A DNA stretch of 64,000 nt from Ktedonospora formicarum (GCF_016587355.1 NZ_BNJF01000003.1:496001-560000); one strand, 5' to 3'; numbered from the stretch's first letter, positions 18,064 through 25,953 are shown. The notes: generated by a model from the sequence alone, not told the origin. Numbers and translations: made by a program.

Positions 18064-18930
18064 ATGAATGAGGAACAACGCAGAGTGGAGCTGGCACACT
18101 TTCTGCGAACACGGCGCGAGCGCCTTTTGCCAGCGCAGTTTCACCTCCCAGATGAAGGAAGGAGGCGGCGGACACCAGGGCTGCGACGGGAGGAATTGGC
18201 TCACCTTGCTGGGATTGGGCTGACCTGGTATGTCAAACTGGAACAAGGCCAGGATATTCAGGTTTCAGCTCAGGTATTGGAGAGTCTTGCCCGCACACTC
18301 CAACTTACGCCTGATGAGCGAAACTATCTTTTTCTCTTGGCACGTGCGCAGCTTCCCCTGCCTATACATACCCCTCTTCCGAACATTAGTGCAGAACTCC
18401 AAAATGTCCTGGATGCGCTTCTTCCAAACCCCGCGTTTGTGACGAACGAGCGGCTCGATATTATTGGCTGGAACCGGACTGCCTCGCGAGTTTTTGCGGA
18501 TTATGCCTCTTTGCCGGCCTGGGAACGCAATCTGGTCTGGCTTATTTTCACTGATCCAGAGCAACGAAAGATCTACATTCAATGGGAAGAAACGGCCCGA
18601 CGCATCCTCGGTCTTTTTCGCGCGAGTGGTGGTCAGCACGCAGATGAGGAGTGGTTTATTGAGCGCAGAGATCGATTGATGCAATCCTGCAAGGAGTTTC
18701 GTACCTGGTGGTCGCGACATGATGTGGGTGAGGAACATCTCAAGCGTAAGGAACTGGTTCACCCGGACGTCGGCTTACTGGTCGTGCAACCCATGGCCTT
18801 GCTTGTCGCAGACGACCCGAATCTCAAACTGTTTCTCTATACGTCGCTTCCCGAAGCGGAGACGGCCAGCAAGCTTACCCAACTTGCGAACGCGTCTACG
18901 AAGTCAGATACCTCGACACCACTCCGCTGA
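18064..18930 (+). CDS. XRE-family regulator with MmyB-like ligand domain
   Basis: A 288-residue protein with GAAGGTGAG ahead of the ATG. Residues 1-85 form an HTH_XRE domain with the family hallmark TPGLRREELAHLAGIGLTWY and LEQGQDIQVSAQVLESLAR. Residues about 105-270 are a MmyB/PAS-like domain that in relatives binds a fatty acid or other small ligand (NERLDIIGWNRTASRVFADY, NLVWLIFTDPEQR, ELVHPDVGLLVVQP). It is transcribed away from the VOC-esterase pair across a 180-bp shared promoter region, an arrangement typical of a local regulator. Confidence 0.88.
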   Translation: MNEEQRRVELAHFLRTRRERLLPAQFHLPDEGRRRRTPGLRREELAHLAGIGLTWYVKLEQGQDIQVSAQVLESLARTLQLTPDERNYLFLLARAQLPLPIHTPLPNISAELQNVLDALLPNPAFVTNERLDIIGWNRTASRVFADYASLPAWERNLVWLIFTDPEQRKIYIQWEETARRILGLFRASGGQHADEEWFIERRDRLMQSCKEFRTWWSRHDVGEEHLKRKELVHPDVGLLVVQPMALLVADDPNLKLFLYTSLPEAETASKLTQLANASTKSDTSTPLR

Positions 18931-19064
18931 CAGGCTCAGCACCCCACTCAGCGGGGCGCCCGCAAAGAAGCCGACCGAGAACACGTCTTCGACGAAGGGA
19001 AGGTAAATCACCTATGGCACACTCCCGAATGCTCCTTTTCTATCTGGCGCTGGCTGGACTGATC

Positions 19065-19215
19065 TTACAAGAAACCGAGCGAGAAAGCCCTGCTCATGGA
19101 TGGCAGGGATGAATCGCCGTTCCTTGCAAGGCGCAGGGGAGGGACGAATCCTCGCGCCAACGGATGGTGGGGCACTTGACGAGAGGTCACCATGCTGCTA
19201 TTCTATGGAACATAT
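19065..19215 (+). repeat. Repeat copy A (about 150 bp) upstream of the long tnpB
   Basis: The block contains TTACAAGAAACCGAGCGAG, a CCCTGC/GCAGGG hairpin (about 19088-19106), GGGGCACTTGACGAGAGGTC and CTGCTATTCTATGGAAC. An inverted near-complete copy lies at 4211-4366. Partial copies lie at 38983-39030, 51032-51056 and 55132-55177. It ends about 40 bp before the tnpB start, so it may be the left end of that element. Confidence 0.7.
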
Positions 19216-19252
19216 GATCTAGACACAAAGCGCCATGCACAGGAGAGATGGG

Positions 19253-20899
19253 ATGAAGAAGCGTCAGGCAGCAAACGACCACACACAAGCACCCACCATA
19301 CGTACGCCCACATTTCTGCTGGAACTGTCCCTCGTGGTGAACCAGGGGCAGGCTAAGCGCCTGCGTGCCCATCTGGAAGCGGCCCGACAACTCTACAATG
19401 CTCTTCTCTCCCTGGGGCAACAGCGCCTGCGCCGCATGCGCGCTGATCCTGCCTGGCAGGAGGCCCGCACTCTTCCCCGCACCCACAAGGCGGAACGAGC
19501 GGTGGCGTTCTCCGACTTGCGCAAAGCCCATGGCTTTACCGAGGCGGCCTTGCATCAAGCGGTCAAAGGCTTGCGCGTTGGGTGGATTGCCGAGCACATT
19601 GAAGCGGTGCTGGCGCAAACGCTGTCGAGCCGCGCCTACCGTGCCCTCAATCGCGTCTGCCTGGGCCACGCCAGGCGAGTCCGGTTCAAGAGCCGAGGGC
19701 GAGGCTGCTCCAGCATCGAGAACAAGCGCAATGACACTGGCCTGCGCTTTGTCCTGCAGCCACCCGAGGAGGGAAACGCAGGGTTCCTGCTCTGGAACGG
19801 GGACCAGTTGCCAGCCCTCATCGATTGGCAGGACGAAGTGGTGGCTCATGGCCTGAGACATCGCATCAAGTATGCCCGCCTCATCCAACGTCCTGCCAGC
19901 AGTTCCAGAGCGGCTGGTGCCGATGCCAAGAGCAACCGCTACTGTGTGCAACTCATCCTGGAAGGCACCCCTTACCGTAAACCCAAGCACACGGTGAGTC
20001 AAGGAGTCGTTGGCGCTGATCTGGGTCCCTCGACTCTGGCGCTCGTTCCTCAGGAAGGGGAGGCAAGCCTGCAGGTGTTCTGTGCGGAACTGGTACCTGA
20101 TGAGAGAGCCATTCGTCGTCTGCAGCGTCAGATGGATCGACAAAGACGAGCAGGCAATCCGGAGTACTACGACGAGAAGGGACGCATCAGGAAGCAGGGC
20201 AAACAGAAGCGACAGTGGAAACAGAGCAAGCGCTACCAGGCGACGCGACGACGCAAGGCGAGCAAAGAACGCAAGTTGGCGGCGTATCGAAAGAGCCTGC
20301 ATGGCCATAAGGTGCATGAGGTGCTTACACAGGGTAATACCATCATCCTCGAAAAGATTTCCTACAAGGCATGGCAAAAGCAATTTGGCACGAGTGTGGG
20401 TCTGCGAGCCCCCGGGATGTTTGTAGCACTGTTGAAACGCACCGCCGTGCCCCCTTTGGGGGTTGTAAGCACGGGCGGCACCCTGGTGGAAGTTCCCACA
20501 CGCACCACGGCACTGAGCCAGTGGTGTCATGGCTGTGGCAAGCGGGTGAAGAAACCGCTCTCAGAGCGCTGGCACCAGTGCGAGTGTGGTGTGGGTCCTG
20601 TGCAACGTGACCTCTATTCGGCGTTTCTGGCTGCCTATCTTGATCCAGCAGACCCCATTCCCTCGTGTGCCCAATACCAGCCGTATTGGGAAGGTGCGGA
20701 AGCGCGCCTGCGGGCAGCACACGAGTGCCTCATCCAACGTGCGAAAGAGGGGCAGGATCTGCCCCGAAGCTTGGGTCTGACTCGAGCCAGAGTGCGTCTG
20801 CCCAAAAGTTCAGAGGAACCTCCATTAGAGCCAATTCTTCTCCTTGAGGGAGAAGAATTGGAAGCGTGGGCTGAACCCCTGGAACCTCCGCTGTTTTAG
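19253..20899 (+). CDS. tnpB: Long TnpB-like RNA-guided nuclease / IS605-type accessory protein
   Basis: A 548-residue protein; AGGAG 9 nt upstream supports the ATG at 19253 rather than 19235. RuvC-type catalytic residues are all present: Asp256 (VVGADLGPSTLAL), Glu367 (TIILEKISYKAW) and Asp453 (VQRDLYSAFLAAYL). The four-Cys zinc finger is WCHGCG...QCECG (from Cys425). TnpB proteins are guide-RNA-directed DNA nucleases encoded in IS200/IS605-like elements. At 548 residues this is clearly longer than the usual 350-420: there is a basic insert (about 290-345, many R/K/Q) and a 95-residue tail after the last Asp. No tnpA is adjacent. Confidence 0.85.
   Translation: MKKRQAANDHTQAPTIRTPTFLLELSLVVNQGQAKRLRAHLEAARQLYNALLSLGQQRLRRMRADPAWQEARTLPRTHKAERAVAFSDLRKAHGFTEAALHQAVKGLRVGWIAEHIEAVLAQTLSSRAYRALNRVCLGHARRVRFKSRGRGCSSIENKRNDTGLRFVLQPPEEGNAGFLLWNGDQLPALIDWQDEVVAHGLRHRIKYARLIQRPASSSRAAGADAKSNRYCVQLILEGTPYRKPKHTVSQGVVGADLGPSTLALVPQEGEASLQVFCAELVPDERAIRRLQRQMDRQRRAGNPEYYDEKGRIRKQGKQKRQWKQSKRYQATRRRKASKERKLAAYRKSLHGHKVHEVLTQGNTIILEKISYKAWQKQFGTSVGLRAPGMFVALLKRTAVPPLGVVSTGGTLVEVPTRTTALSQWCHGCGKRVKKPLSERWHQCECGVGPVQRDLYSAFLAAYLDPADPIPSCAQYQPYWEGAEARLRAAHECLIQRAKEGQDLPRSLGLTRARVRLPKSSEEPPLEPILLLEGEELEAWAEPLEPPLF
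20831..20861 (+). ncRNA. Strong hairpin inside the tnpB 3' end (guide-RNA scaffold candidate)
   Basis: CCAATTCTTCTCC (20831-20843) and GGAGAAGAATTGG (20849-20861) pair perfectly around TTGAG, within the coding sequence (residues PILLLEGEEL). TnpB guide RNAs usually overlap the 3' end of their own gene, so this may be part of the scaffold. A 3' boundary was not found by comparison, because only one copy of this tnpB end is in the window. Confidence 0.4.
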
Positions 20900-21047
20900 C
20901 ACGGGGAGCTCTCAGTAGGCATCTTGATAGAAGGCTTTCTCATTGGAACGTCGCTATTCGTGGGCACGACCTGGGGACAAGCTAGGCCAGTTTTACCCAG
21001 AAGCCATGAGGCAATAGAGCAGGGCCCCTCCACACTATCCTTCTTGA

Positions 21048-21313
21048 ACCGAAGCTCTTCATTTGTGGAAAATGTGTCCTCATTTCAAGGCGACACGGTG
21101 ATGTACGACTAGGCAACGGCGATACTTAAGGGCAACATGAGCAATACGACCTCGACTATCCCGACAAATACCTGTAACATCAGTGCGACATGGACACAGG
21201 TCACTGCCAGAATGACAGCGAACCATTCCTACACACTCGCCTTGACCAGCCACAATGACAACTATGCTGGAGATGCGACCTATACACGCTTTGACGATAT
21301 CAATGTGAATTAG
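21048..21313 (+). pseudogene. C-terminal fragment of a secreted beta-rich protein, in-frame TAG
   Basis: The frame reads FQGDTVMYD, TAG, ATAILKGNMSNTTSTI, then TCNISATWTQVTARMTANHS and YTLALTSHNDNYAGDATYTR, ending FDDINVN at 21313. The D.xYDxATxxLK...TxxxxxxxCxxxxTWTQVxxxxxAxHSYTLxLxxHxDNYxxDxTYTxFDD pattern resembles the C-terminal beta domain of secreted proteases or phospholipases of this group. The TAG stands where a Trp (TGG) would be expected. An ATG at 21137 could start a 58-residue piece, but without a good ribosome binding site. Confidence 0.5.
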
Positions 21314-21648
21314 GGTGACTGTCAGAGTAGTGCAGAGCATCGGAGAAGGAGATGGTTGCAAAAGGCCATTCCCTTCCTGGTGAGCAGCCAAGATAGCACA
21401 TACGTTCCTACAATACCTACAGTTCTAGAAAAGACGGCAGCAGCTATCAGCCCACCCGAAACACACTTGAAACAACCGTCGCGGCACCACCACCCTTCGT
21501 TTCTGAGCCTCCACTATAGTCCAGCCGTGCCCGGTAATATCCTGTCGGCCATTGATTGGAGATGGTGAGCTTGACCACGTTGAGGCACAATGTTTCAAGA
21601 GATACTCCTACAAAGGACGGTTCTGCATCTTCAGAAGTTCCTTTGGGA

Positions 21649-21687
21649 GAGGACGTGGAACTAAAGTTGGTTCAGTTCCACGTCCTC
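21649..21687. terminator. Perfect 14-bp hairpin between convergent regions
   Basis: GAGGACGTGGAACT (21649-21662) and AGTTCCACGTCCTC (21674-21687) pair around an 11-nt loop, followed rightward by CCCCTTTGTTTTC. It lies about 40 bp beyond the stop of the leftward membrane gene and after the secreted-protein fragment, consistent with a shared terminator. Confidence 0.6.
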
Positions 21688-21724
21688 CCCCTTTGTTTTC
21701 GCTTCTTATGAGGTGGGAATGAAG

Positions 21725-22300
21725 CTAGATCTCTGGGAGCAGCGATTCAGCATCCCCTTGTTGGAGCTGCTCCTTCTCGTTTGGTTGCGCAATGACACGT
21801 CCAACGAGCACCAACCATACCGGAAGAAAAATAAGCGAAGGAAGCAGAATGAGGAAGGAGAGAGGTACAAAAGCCACAAAGGAATAGATGACCAGATCGA
21901 CAGCATAGAGCACCCCAATGATGCGAAACGCCCCTTTCAGTTGCCAGGACGCGGACGCTGTCCACAGTGCTGCTGCGATATGCCCCCCATAGCGGAGGGT
22001 GAGATAGACGATCTTAGTAGCACCATTTAACTGCATGATCTCGGTTGCCATATCGATGACCAGCCATCCATATCCAGCTGCTCTCCCCCAACGCGGTGCG
22101 GGTAGGGTTGCAATTACAGGAAAGAGGAGCAGATGTTCAGCCACACCAAGCAGTGCGTTCAACTCAGCGACAATCCAGGAACTACTTACTGTGGCATCAC
22201 GAATACTAGGAAGAAAATAGGTGATGAGATGAATGAAGAACAGGAAAGCTGCCCCATAGACGAATATGCTTCTTCTCTGCTGAAGCAATTGATACATCAT
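21725..22300 (-). CDS. Membrane protein of unknown function, about six TM segments
   Basis: A 191-residue protein with GAGGAG 7 nt upstream of the start. Hydrophobic stretches include IFVYGAAFLFFIHLITYFL, LLGVAEHLLLFPVIATL, the IVYLTLRYGGHIAAALW region, IIGVLYAVDLVIYSFVAFV and LSFLILLPSLIFLPVWLVL. The tail is hydrophilic and Gln/Glu-rich. No conserved motif is recognised. It is a single gene, with a terminator hairpin downstream (21649-21687). Confidence 0.65.
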   Translation of the reverse strand: MMYQLLQQRRSIFVYGAAFLFFIHLITYFLPSIRDATVSSSWIVAELNALLGVAEHLLLFPVIATLPAPRWGRAAGYGWLVIDMATEIMQLNGATKIVYLTLRYGGHIAAALWTASASWQLKGAFRIIGVLYAVDLVIYSFVAFVPLSFLILLPSLIFLPVWLVLVGRVIAQPNEKEQLQQGDAESLLPEI

Positions 22301-22674
22301 GCCAAACTCCTCATGGAAAGAAAGAGGAAGTGTGCAAAAGAACGTTTTTTGCTATGCCATACGGATAAGGATATCCGTAGAGAGCATCCATCAGTCTTTG
22401 CACTTTAAACATATATATGTAATAACATAGTGAAGTACGCCTTATTTTTGTCTATTCTCACATGCTTTTCCATCATTTCATATCTTTTTGGACTCTATGC
22501 TCTTTATGAATGTTATACACATTTCCTTTGAAGAAAGTAAAACTTGGAGGAAAATAGGGAAAGCGACGCGCGAGAGAAACAAAGAGAATGGAAATAATGA
22601 GGACGCCTATCACGTAAATCACACTGTATCAGACCTCGTCATTTGATCCTTGATCTTGCGTCTCTGTGCAATAT
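22301..22674. other. AT-rich intergenic region without recognisable genes
   Basis: The region upstream of the 21725-22300 gene is AT-rich and should carry its leftward promoter. Inverted ATCC/GGAT steps occur at 22360-22375 (GGATAAGGATATCC). No coding frame with family features was seen. Confidence 0.45.
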
Positions 22675-22724
22675 CCATTGCAAAAACCTTGCCTAATTTT
22701 CATTAGGCAAGATTTTTGCAATGG
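22675..22724. terminator. Bidirectional intrinsic terminator, 23-bp arms
   Basis: The arms 22675-22697 and 22702-22724 pair with a single mismatch around TTTC. The core is CTTGCCTAAT/ATTAGGCAAG with an A-tract before and a T-tract after, the classical layout working in both directions. Read leftwards it begins 14 nt after the stop codon at 22739-22741. It therefore fits the end of the metal operon only if the ArsC-like frame is read through the internal UGA. Confidence 0.75.
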
Positions 22725-22738
22725 ATTTCTTCCAAGGC

Positions 22739-23191
22739 TCATTTCCGAAGCGGAAGACCTCGACGAAGTGAGGGGAGAAAAAGCTCTAGATCGATATGGG
22801 AACGCAACGCATCACGAGCACTGCGATAACCAAGAAGCCGCTGTTCATCTCCAAGCTGAGTGGATGGGAGATCTTCTATGGCCCAGTAGCGATGCCGACC
22901 GGCACCTGGCACGATAGGTCAGGTATTCGCCAAACCACTGCAAAGAATGACTCCTTCATCCCAAGAAAGACCAAAGTTTGGTTCTGTCGTTTGTGATGAC
23001 GTGAGAAGCGGAATGTTCACCTCACCAAGGACTTGGCGAGCAAGATCTAGCTCATGGTCGTTACTCTGGAATGGCGTATTCCAAATATCCCACAGACCAT
23101 GTGCTCGTGCTGCAAGCAAACTTGCAGCCATGAGTGCACGGACTGAGCGATGGGCACAGAGAAACAACACTCGTTTTCGATGTTCACTCAT
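22739..23191 (-). CDS. ArsC-like arsenate reductase / LMW phosphatase fold with in-frame UGA (selenocysteine candidate)
   Basis: The first 90 codons carry the LMW-PTP/ArsC P-loop Cys12-x5-Arg18 (LFLCAHRSVRALMAASLL) and Cys84 (GVILCSGLANT). They end in UGA (22919-22921). The same frame then continues for 60 codons with PIVPGAGRHRYWAIEDLP and LGYRSARDALRSHIDLELF to a stop at 22739-22741. This is a good ArsC C-terminus (compare HWxFxDP and RVRDEI). The UGA is residue 91, seven after Cys84. In the Bacillus subtilis enzyme the redox pair Cys82/Cys89 has the same spacing, so UGA replaces the second redox Cys. Either Sec is inserted or a Cys codon mutated to stop. The P-loop is atypical (CAHRSVR rather than CTGNSCR), so arsenate specificity is uncertain. 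It is the third gene of a metal operon. Confidence 0.65.
22883..22909 (-). promoter_or_regulatory. SECIS-like hairpin downstream of the UGA in the ArsC-like gene
   Basis: On the message, 12 nt after the UGA, GGUGCC pairs with GGCAUC (one G-U) around the loop GGUC. An outer CCA/UGG pairing closes it with a 5-nt bulge. The apical loop starts 18 nt after the UGA and begins with GG. Known bacterial SECIS elements have a short stem whose loop carries a G in its first two positions, 16-37 nt after the UGA. The match is suggestive only, because short GC-rich hairpins are common. Confidence 0.4.
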
Positions 23192-23239
23192 GCTAAATAT
23201 CCTTCTTGGACTCAGATACGCTTCACGAAAGGTGACAGG

Positions 23240-25591
23240 TTAAACACGTTCCCTGTTATTCTGTAGCTTCTGCCCTGCTCTTAGCAATCGTGCTGAATTG
23301 GCAAGGATACCCAGATCGGGCAGTGATTGGGCAGCGGCAGCAAGAATCGGTGGAAGAACGCCAAAGGCAGCCAGTGAGAGGCCAACCACGTTGTAGAGGG
23401 CTGTAAAACCAATGTTCATCTTGACCACACGCATAGTTCGGTGCGCGATGGCAAAGACTTCTGGGACCAATCGCCAATCATTGCGCATGAGCGCCATATG
23501 AGCTGCATCCATTGCTACATCGGTTCCAGCCACTCCCATTGCCATGCCCACATCCGCTTGCGCCAACGCAGGCGCATCATTGACCCCATCGCCGACCATG
23601 ACGACGGTATGCCCTTTTGCCTGGTATTCTTTGACGAGGCGAATCTTGTCTTCGGGCAAGAGATTCGCCTGGTATCCAATGCCAAGTTGCTCGGCGAGAG
23701 CCGCTGCTACTTGTTCGTTGTCGCCTGTCAGCATTTCGATATGTTTGACTCCATACCGTCTAAGATGGGCGAGAGCTTCCGGCATTTCAGGACGCACAGT
23801 ATCTGAGGCTGCTAGCAGGCCGACGAGTTCGCCATCACGCTCGACAAACAACAGCGTCTTGCCTTGTGCTTCAAGAGCAGCAGTTTCAGCTTGATCGCGA
23901 CCGGAGGGAATGAGGCGTGTATTACCAACGGCAAGTTGACTGCCATCCACACAGACCCGTATCCCCTGGCCTGGAATGGCTTCAAACTGTTCTGCTGAAA
24001 GGAGAGGAAGACGGAGCTTCCTTGCTTTTTCCCGTACCGCTTCAGCGAGAGGATGTTCCGAATAGCGCTCGGCGCTGGCGGCAAGCTGTAAGACCTCGTT
24101 CTTGCCCATCTGGCTGGTCGCAATGACATCGGCAATCTGTGGCTCGCCCACGGTCACAGTCCCGGTTTTGTCTAGAAGGACTACATCGGCTCGTGCCAGC
24201 GTTTCCAGATACTTGCCACCCTTGATGAGCATGCCTCGTTTCGCAGCAGCTCCAATGGAGGCAAGCATAGCAACAGGGGTCGCCAGTGCCAGCGAGCAGG
24301 AGCAGGCAACCACCAGAACAGAAGCGGTTGCGAGTGGGTTTCGACTGATGAGGAGTGTCAGGGCTGCAATGGCAGCCACCACCGGGAGGAAGTAGGCAGA
24401 AAAACGATCTGCTAGGCGCTGCACGTCGGCACGGTGAGCTTCCGCCTCTTCAACCATCTTGATCACTCGTCCAAAGGTGGTATCAGCTCCCACGTGGGTC
24501 GTGCGAAGACGCAGACTCCCCAACGTGGCAATGGTGGCAGCATAGACCTGACTTCCTTCACTCACTTCAACGGGCATGGCTTCACCGGTGAGCGCAGCCT
24601 GGTTGATCGTGGCCTGTCCCATGAGCACCAGGCCATCAACCGGAATGGCTTCGCCTGGTCTGACAATCACGACCTCACCTGGTTGCACCTCACCGATAGG
24701 CACCTCGATTTCGTTCCCATCGCGCTCAAGGCGAGCTGTTTTGGGTGTCATCGAGGTCAGATGTTTGAGTGCATGTCGAGAACGCTCGGTGGTAAAGTTC
24801 TCCGCAAAATTGCCCACATGCATAAAGAAGACCACGACCGCAGCCGTGGGCCATTGTCCCACGACGAGGGCAGCCACGACCCCAAGGCTCATCAGCGTAT
24901 GAGAAATCACCTGACGACGCAGAGCGGCTTTGATGACATTCAGAAAAATGGGAGATCCAGCAAGCAGGACAAGTGCCCAGCCGACGTACCAGGGAATCAG
25001 GTCGGTGACCCGTTTCATCCAGCCCAACCACTCGCCAACAATCACGACTAGGAGCACGATGCCCAATACCAGAGCAAAAAGCGTGAGAATGGGACGGGTG
25101 AAGGAGCCAAGCGAAGGAAAAGCAGATATTTCCTCTTGTGCTGTTCCCTCTGAGTCAATGGAATACCCTGCTTTCTCGACCGCCTGATGAAAGGCAGAAA
25201 AATCAATCTGGGTAGGATCGTAACGGATCAGAGCTTTCTCTGATGAGAGATAGACCTGAGCCTCTTCGACGCCTCGCAATCCCGCTAGCGCGTGCTGCAC
25301 ATGTTCTGTGCATTCGGTACAATCCATCCCGGCGATTTTCAGCTCAACTGTGCGTAAGGGAAGCGAAAGGATGTATCCAGCCCCCTCCACTGCTTTGCGA
25401 AAAGTACTCATATCTACCTGAACCGGATCGTAGCGCACGACGGCTTTCTCAGAGGAAAGGTAAACCTGCGCTTGCTCGACTCCAGGAAGTGCGCAGAGCG
25501 CCTGTTGCACATGCTGGGTACACTCGGTGCAATCCATCCCCGAGATCGGGAGTTCTATTGTGCGTAGAGCATCAGGAGTTGCATTCGTCAC
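23240..25591 (-). CDS. Heavy-metal P1B-type ATPase with two HMA domains and a CSC motif
   Basis: A 783-residue efflux pump. Two tandem metal-binding domains carry GMDCTEC (Cys21/24 and Cys91/94). The ATPase core has LTGEAMP, the phosphorylated Asp474 (LLDKTGTVTVGEP), the HP motif (YSEHPLAEAV) and GDGVNDAPALAQADVGMAMG. The transmembrane metal site reads ACSCSLALATP: Cys430-Ser431-Cys432 instead of the usual CPC. The last TM pair has ALYNVVGLSLA and SLPDLGILANSARLL, which does not fit cleanly with Cu or Zn/Cd pumps. The start is GTG at 25591, overlapping the ArsR stop by GTGA, so translation is coupled. The CmtR-like regulator suggests Cd/Pb/Zn. Confidence 0.93.
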   Translation of the reverse strand: MTNATPDALRTIELPISGMDCTECTQHVQQALCALPGVEQAQVYLSSEKAVVRYDPVQVDMSTFRKAVEGAGYILSLPLRTVELKIAGMDCTECTEHVQHALAGLRGVEEAQVYLSSEKALIRYDPTQIDFSAFHQAVEKAGYSIDSEGTAQEEISAFPSLGSFTRPILTLFALVLGIVLLVVIVGEWLGWMKRVTDLIPWYVGWALVLLAGSPIFLNVIKAALRRQVISHTLMSLGVVAALVVGQWPTAAVVVFFMHVGNFAENFTTERSRHALKHLTSMTPKTARLERDGNEIEVPIGEVQPGEVVIVRPGEAIPVDGLVLMGQATINQAALTGEAMPVEVSEGSQVYAATIATLGSLRLRTTHVGADTTFGRVIKMVEEAEAHRADVQRLADRFSAYFLPVVAAIAALTLLISRNPLATASVLVVACSCSLALATPVAMLASIGAAAKRGMLIKGGKYLETLARADVVLLDKTGTVTVGEPQIADVIATSQMGKNEVLQLAASAERYSEHPLAEAVREKARKLRLPLLSAEQFEAIPGQGIRVCVDGSQLAVGNTRLIPSGRDQAETAALEAQGKTLLFVERDGELVGLLAASDTVRPEMPEALAHLRRYGVKHIEMLTGDNEQVAAALAEQLGIGYQANLLPEDKIRLVKEYQAKGHTVVMVGDGVNDAPALAQADVGMAMGVAGTDVAMDAAHMALMRNDWRLVPEVFAIAHRTMRVVKMNIGFTALYNVVGLSLAAFGVLPPILAAAAQSLPDLGILANSARLLRAGQKLQNNRERV

Positions 25592-25953
25592 AGTTCGCTC
25601 TTTTCTCCGTCAACGCGCGGATGTTCTTCTGTGTAGTTGGCGCATTCGTAAATGCCGCGCGCAATGTCCTGTAAGATTTCTTCCGTCAAGGAGAACAGCA
25701 CAGCAATTTTGGGGTGGCTCAATTGGTAAAAGGTGTAACGTCCTTGCGACTCAGAAGTCACGAGGTCACAGTCAGATAAACAGCGTAAATGGTTGGAGAC
25801 ATTGGTCCGTAACAAGCCAGTTTGCTCTACAATAGCACTGACCGTCAGAGGGCCTGCGCGCAGTGCTTCAAGAATGGAGAGGCGTGAAGGATCAGCAAAT
25901 CCACGATACAGCTTTGCTTTGAGGGTGAGGGCTTGCGCTTGGAGTGTTGGCAT
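25588..25953 (-). CDS. ArsR/SmtB-family metal sensor, CmtR-like
   Basis: A 121-residue winged-helix repressor (LSILEALRAGPLTVSAIVEQ, TGLLRTNVSNHLRCLSDCDL). The recognition helix carries Cys58 and Cys62 (SNHLRCLSDC), and Cys104 lies in IYECANYTEE. CmtR, the Cd(II)/Pb(II) sensor of Mycobacterium, uses Cys57, Cys61 and Cys102, so all three ligands are matched in place. It should release DNA on binding soft divalent metals. It is the first gene of the operon with the P-type ATPase (4-nt overlap) and the ArsC-like protein. An operator-like palindrome lies at 25988-26002. Confidence 0.9.
   Translation of the reverse strand: MPTLQAQALTLKAKLYRGFADPSRLSILEALRAGPLTVSAIVEQTGLLRTNVSNHLRCLSDCDLVTSESQGRYTFYQLSHPKIAVLFSLTEEILQDIARGIYECANYTEEHPRVDGEKSEL

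Noticed and set aside
19187-20530. 447-codon open frame antisense to the long tnpB
   Set aside because: It has no motif, an unlikely composition and no ribosome binding site. The sense frame has complete RuvC and zinc-finger motifs.
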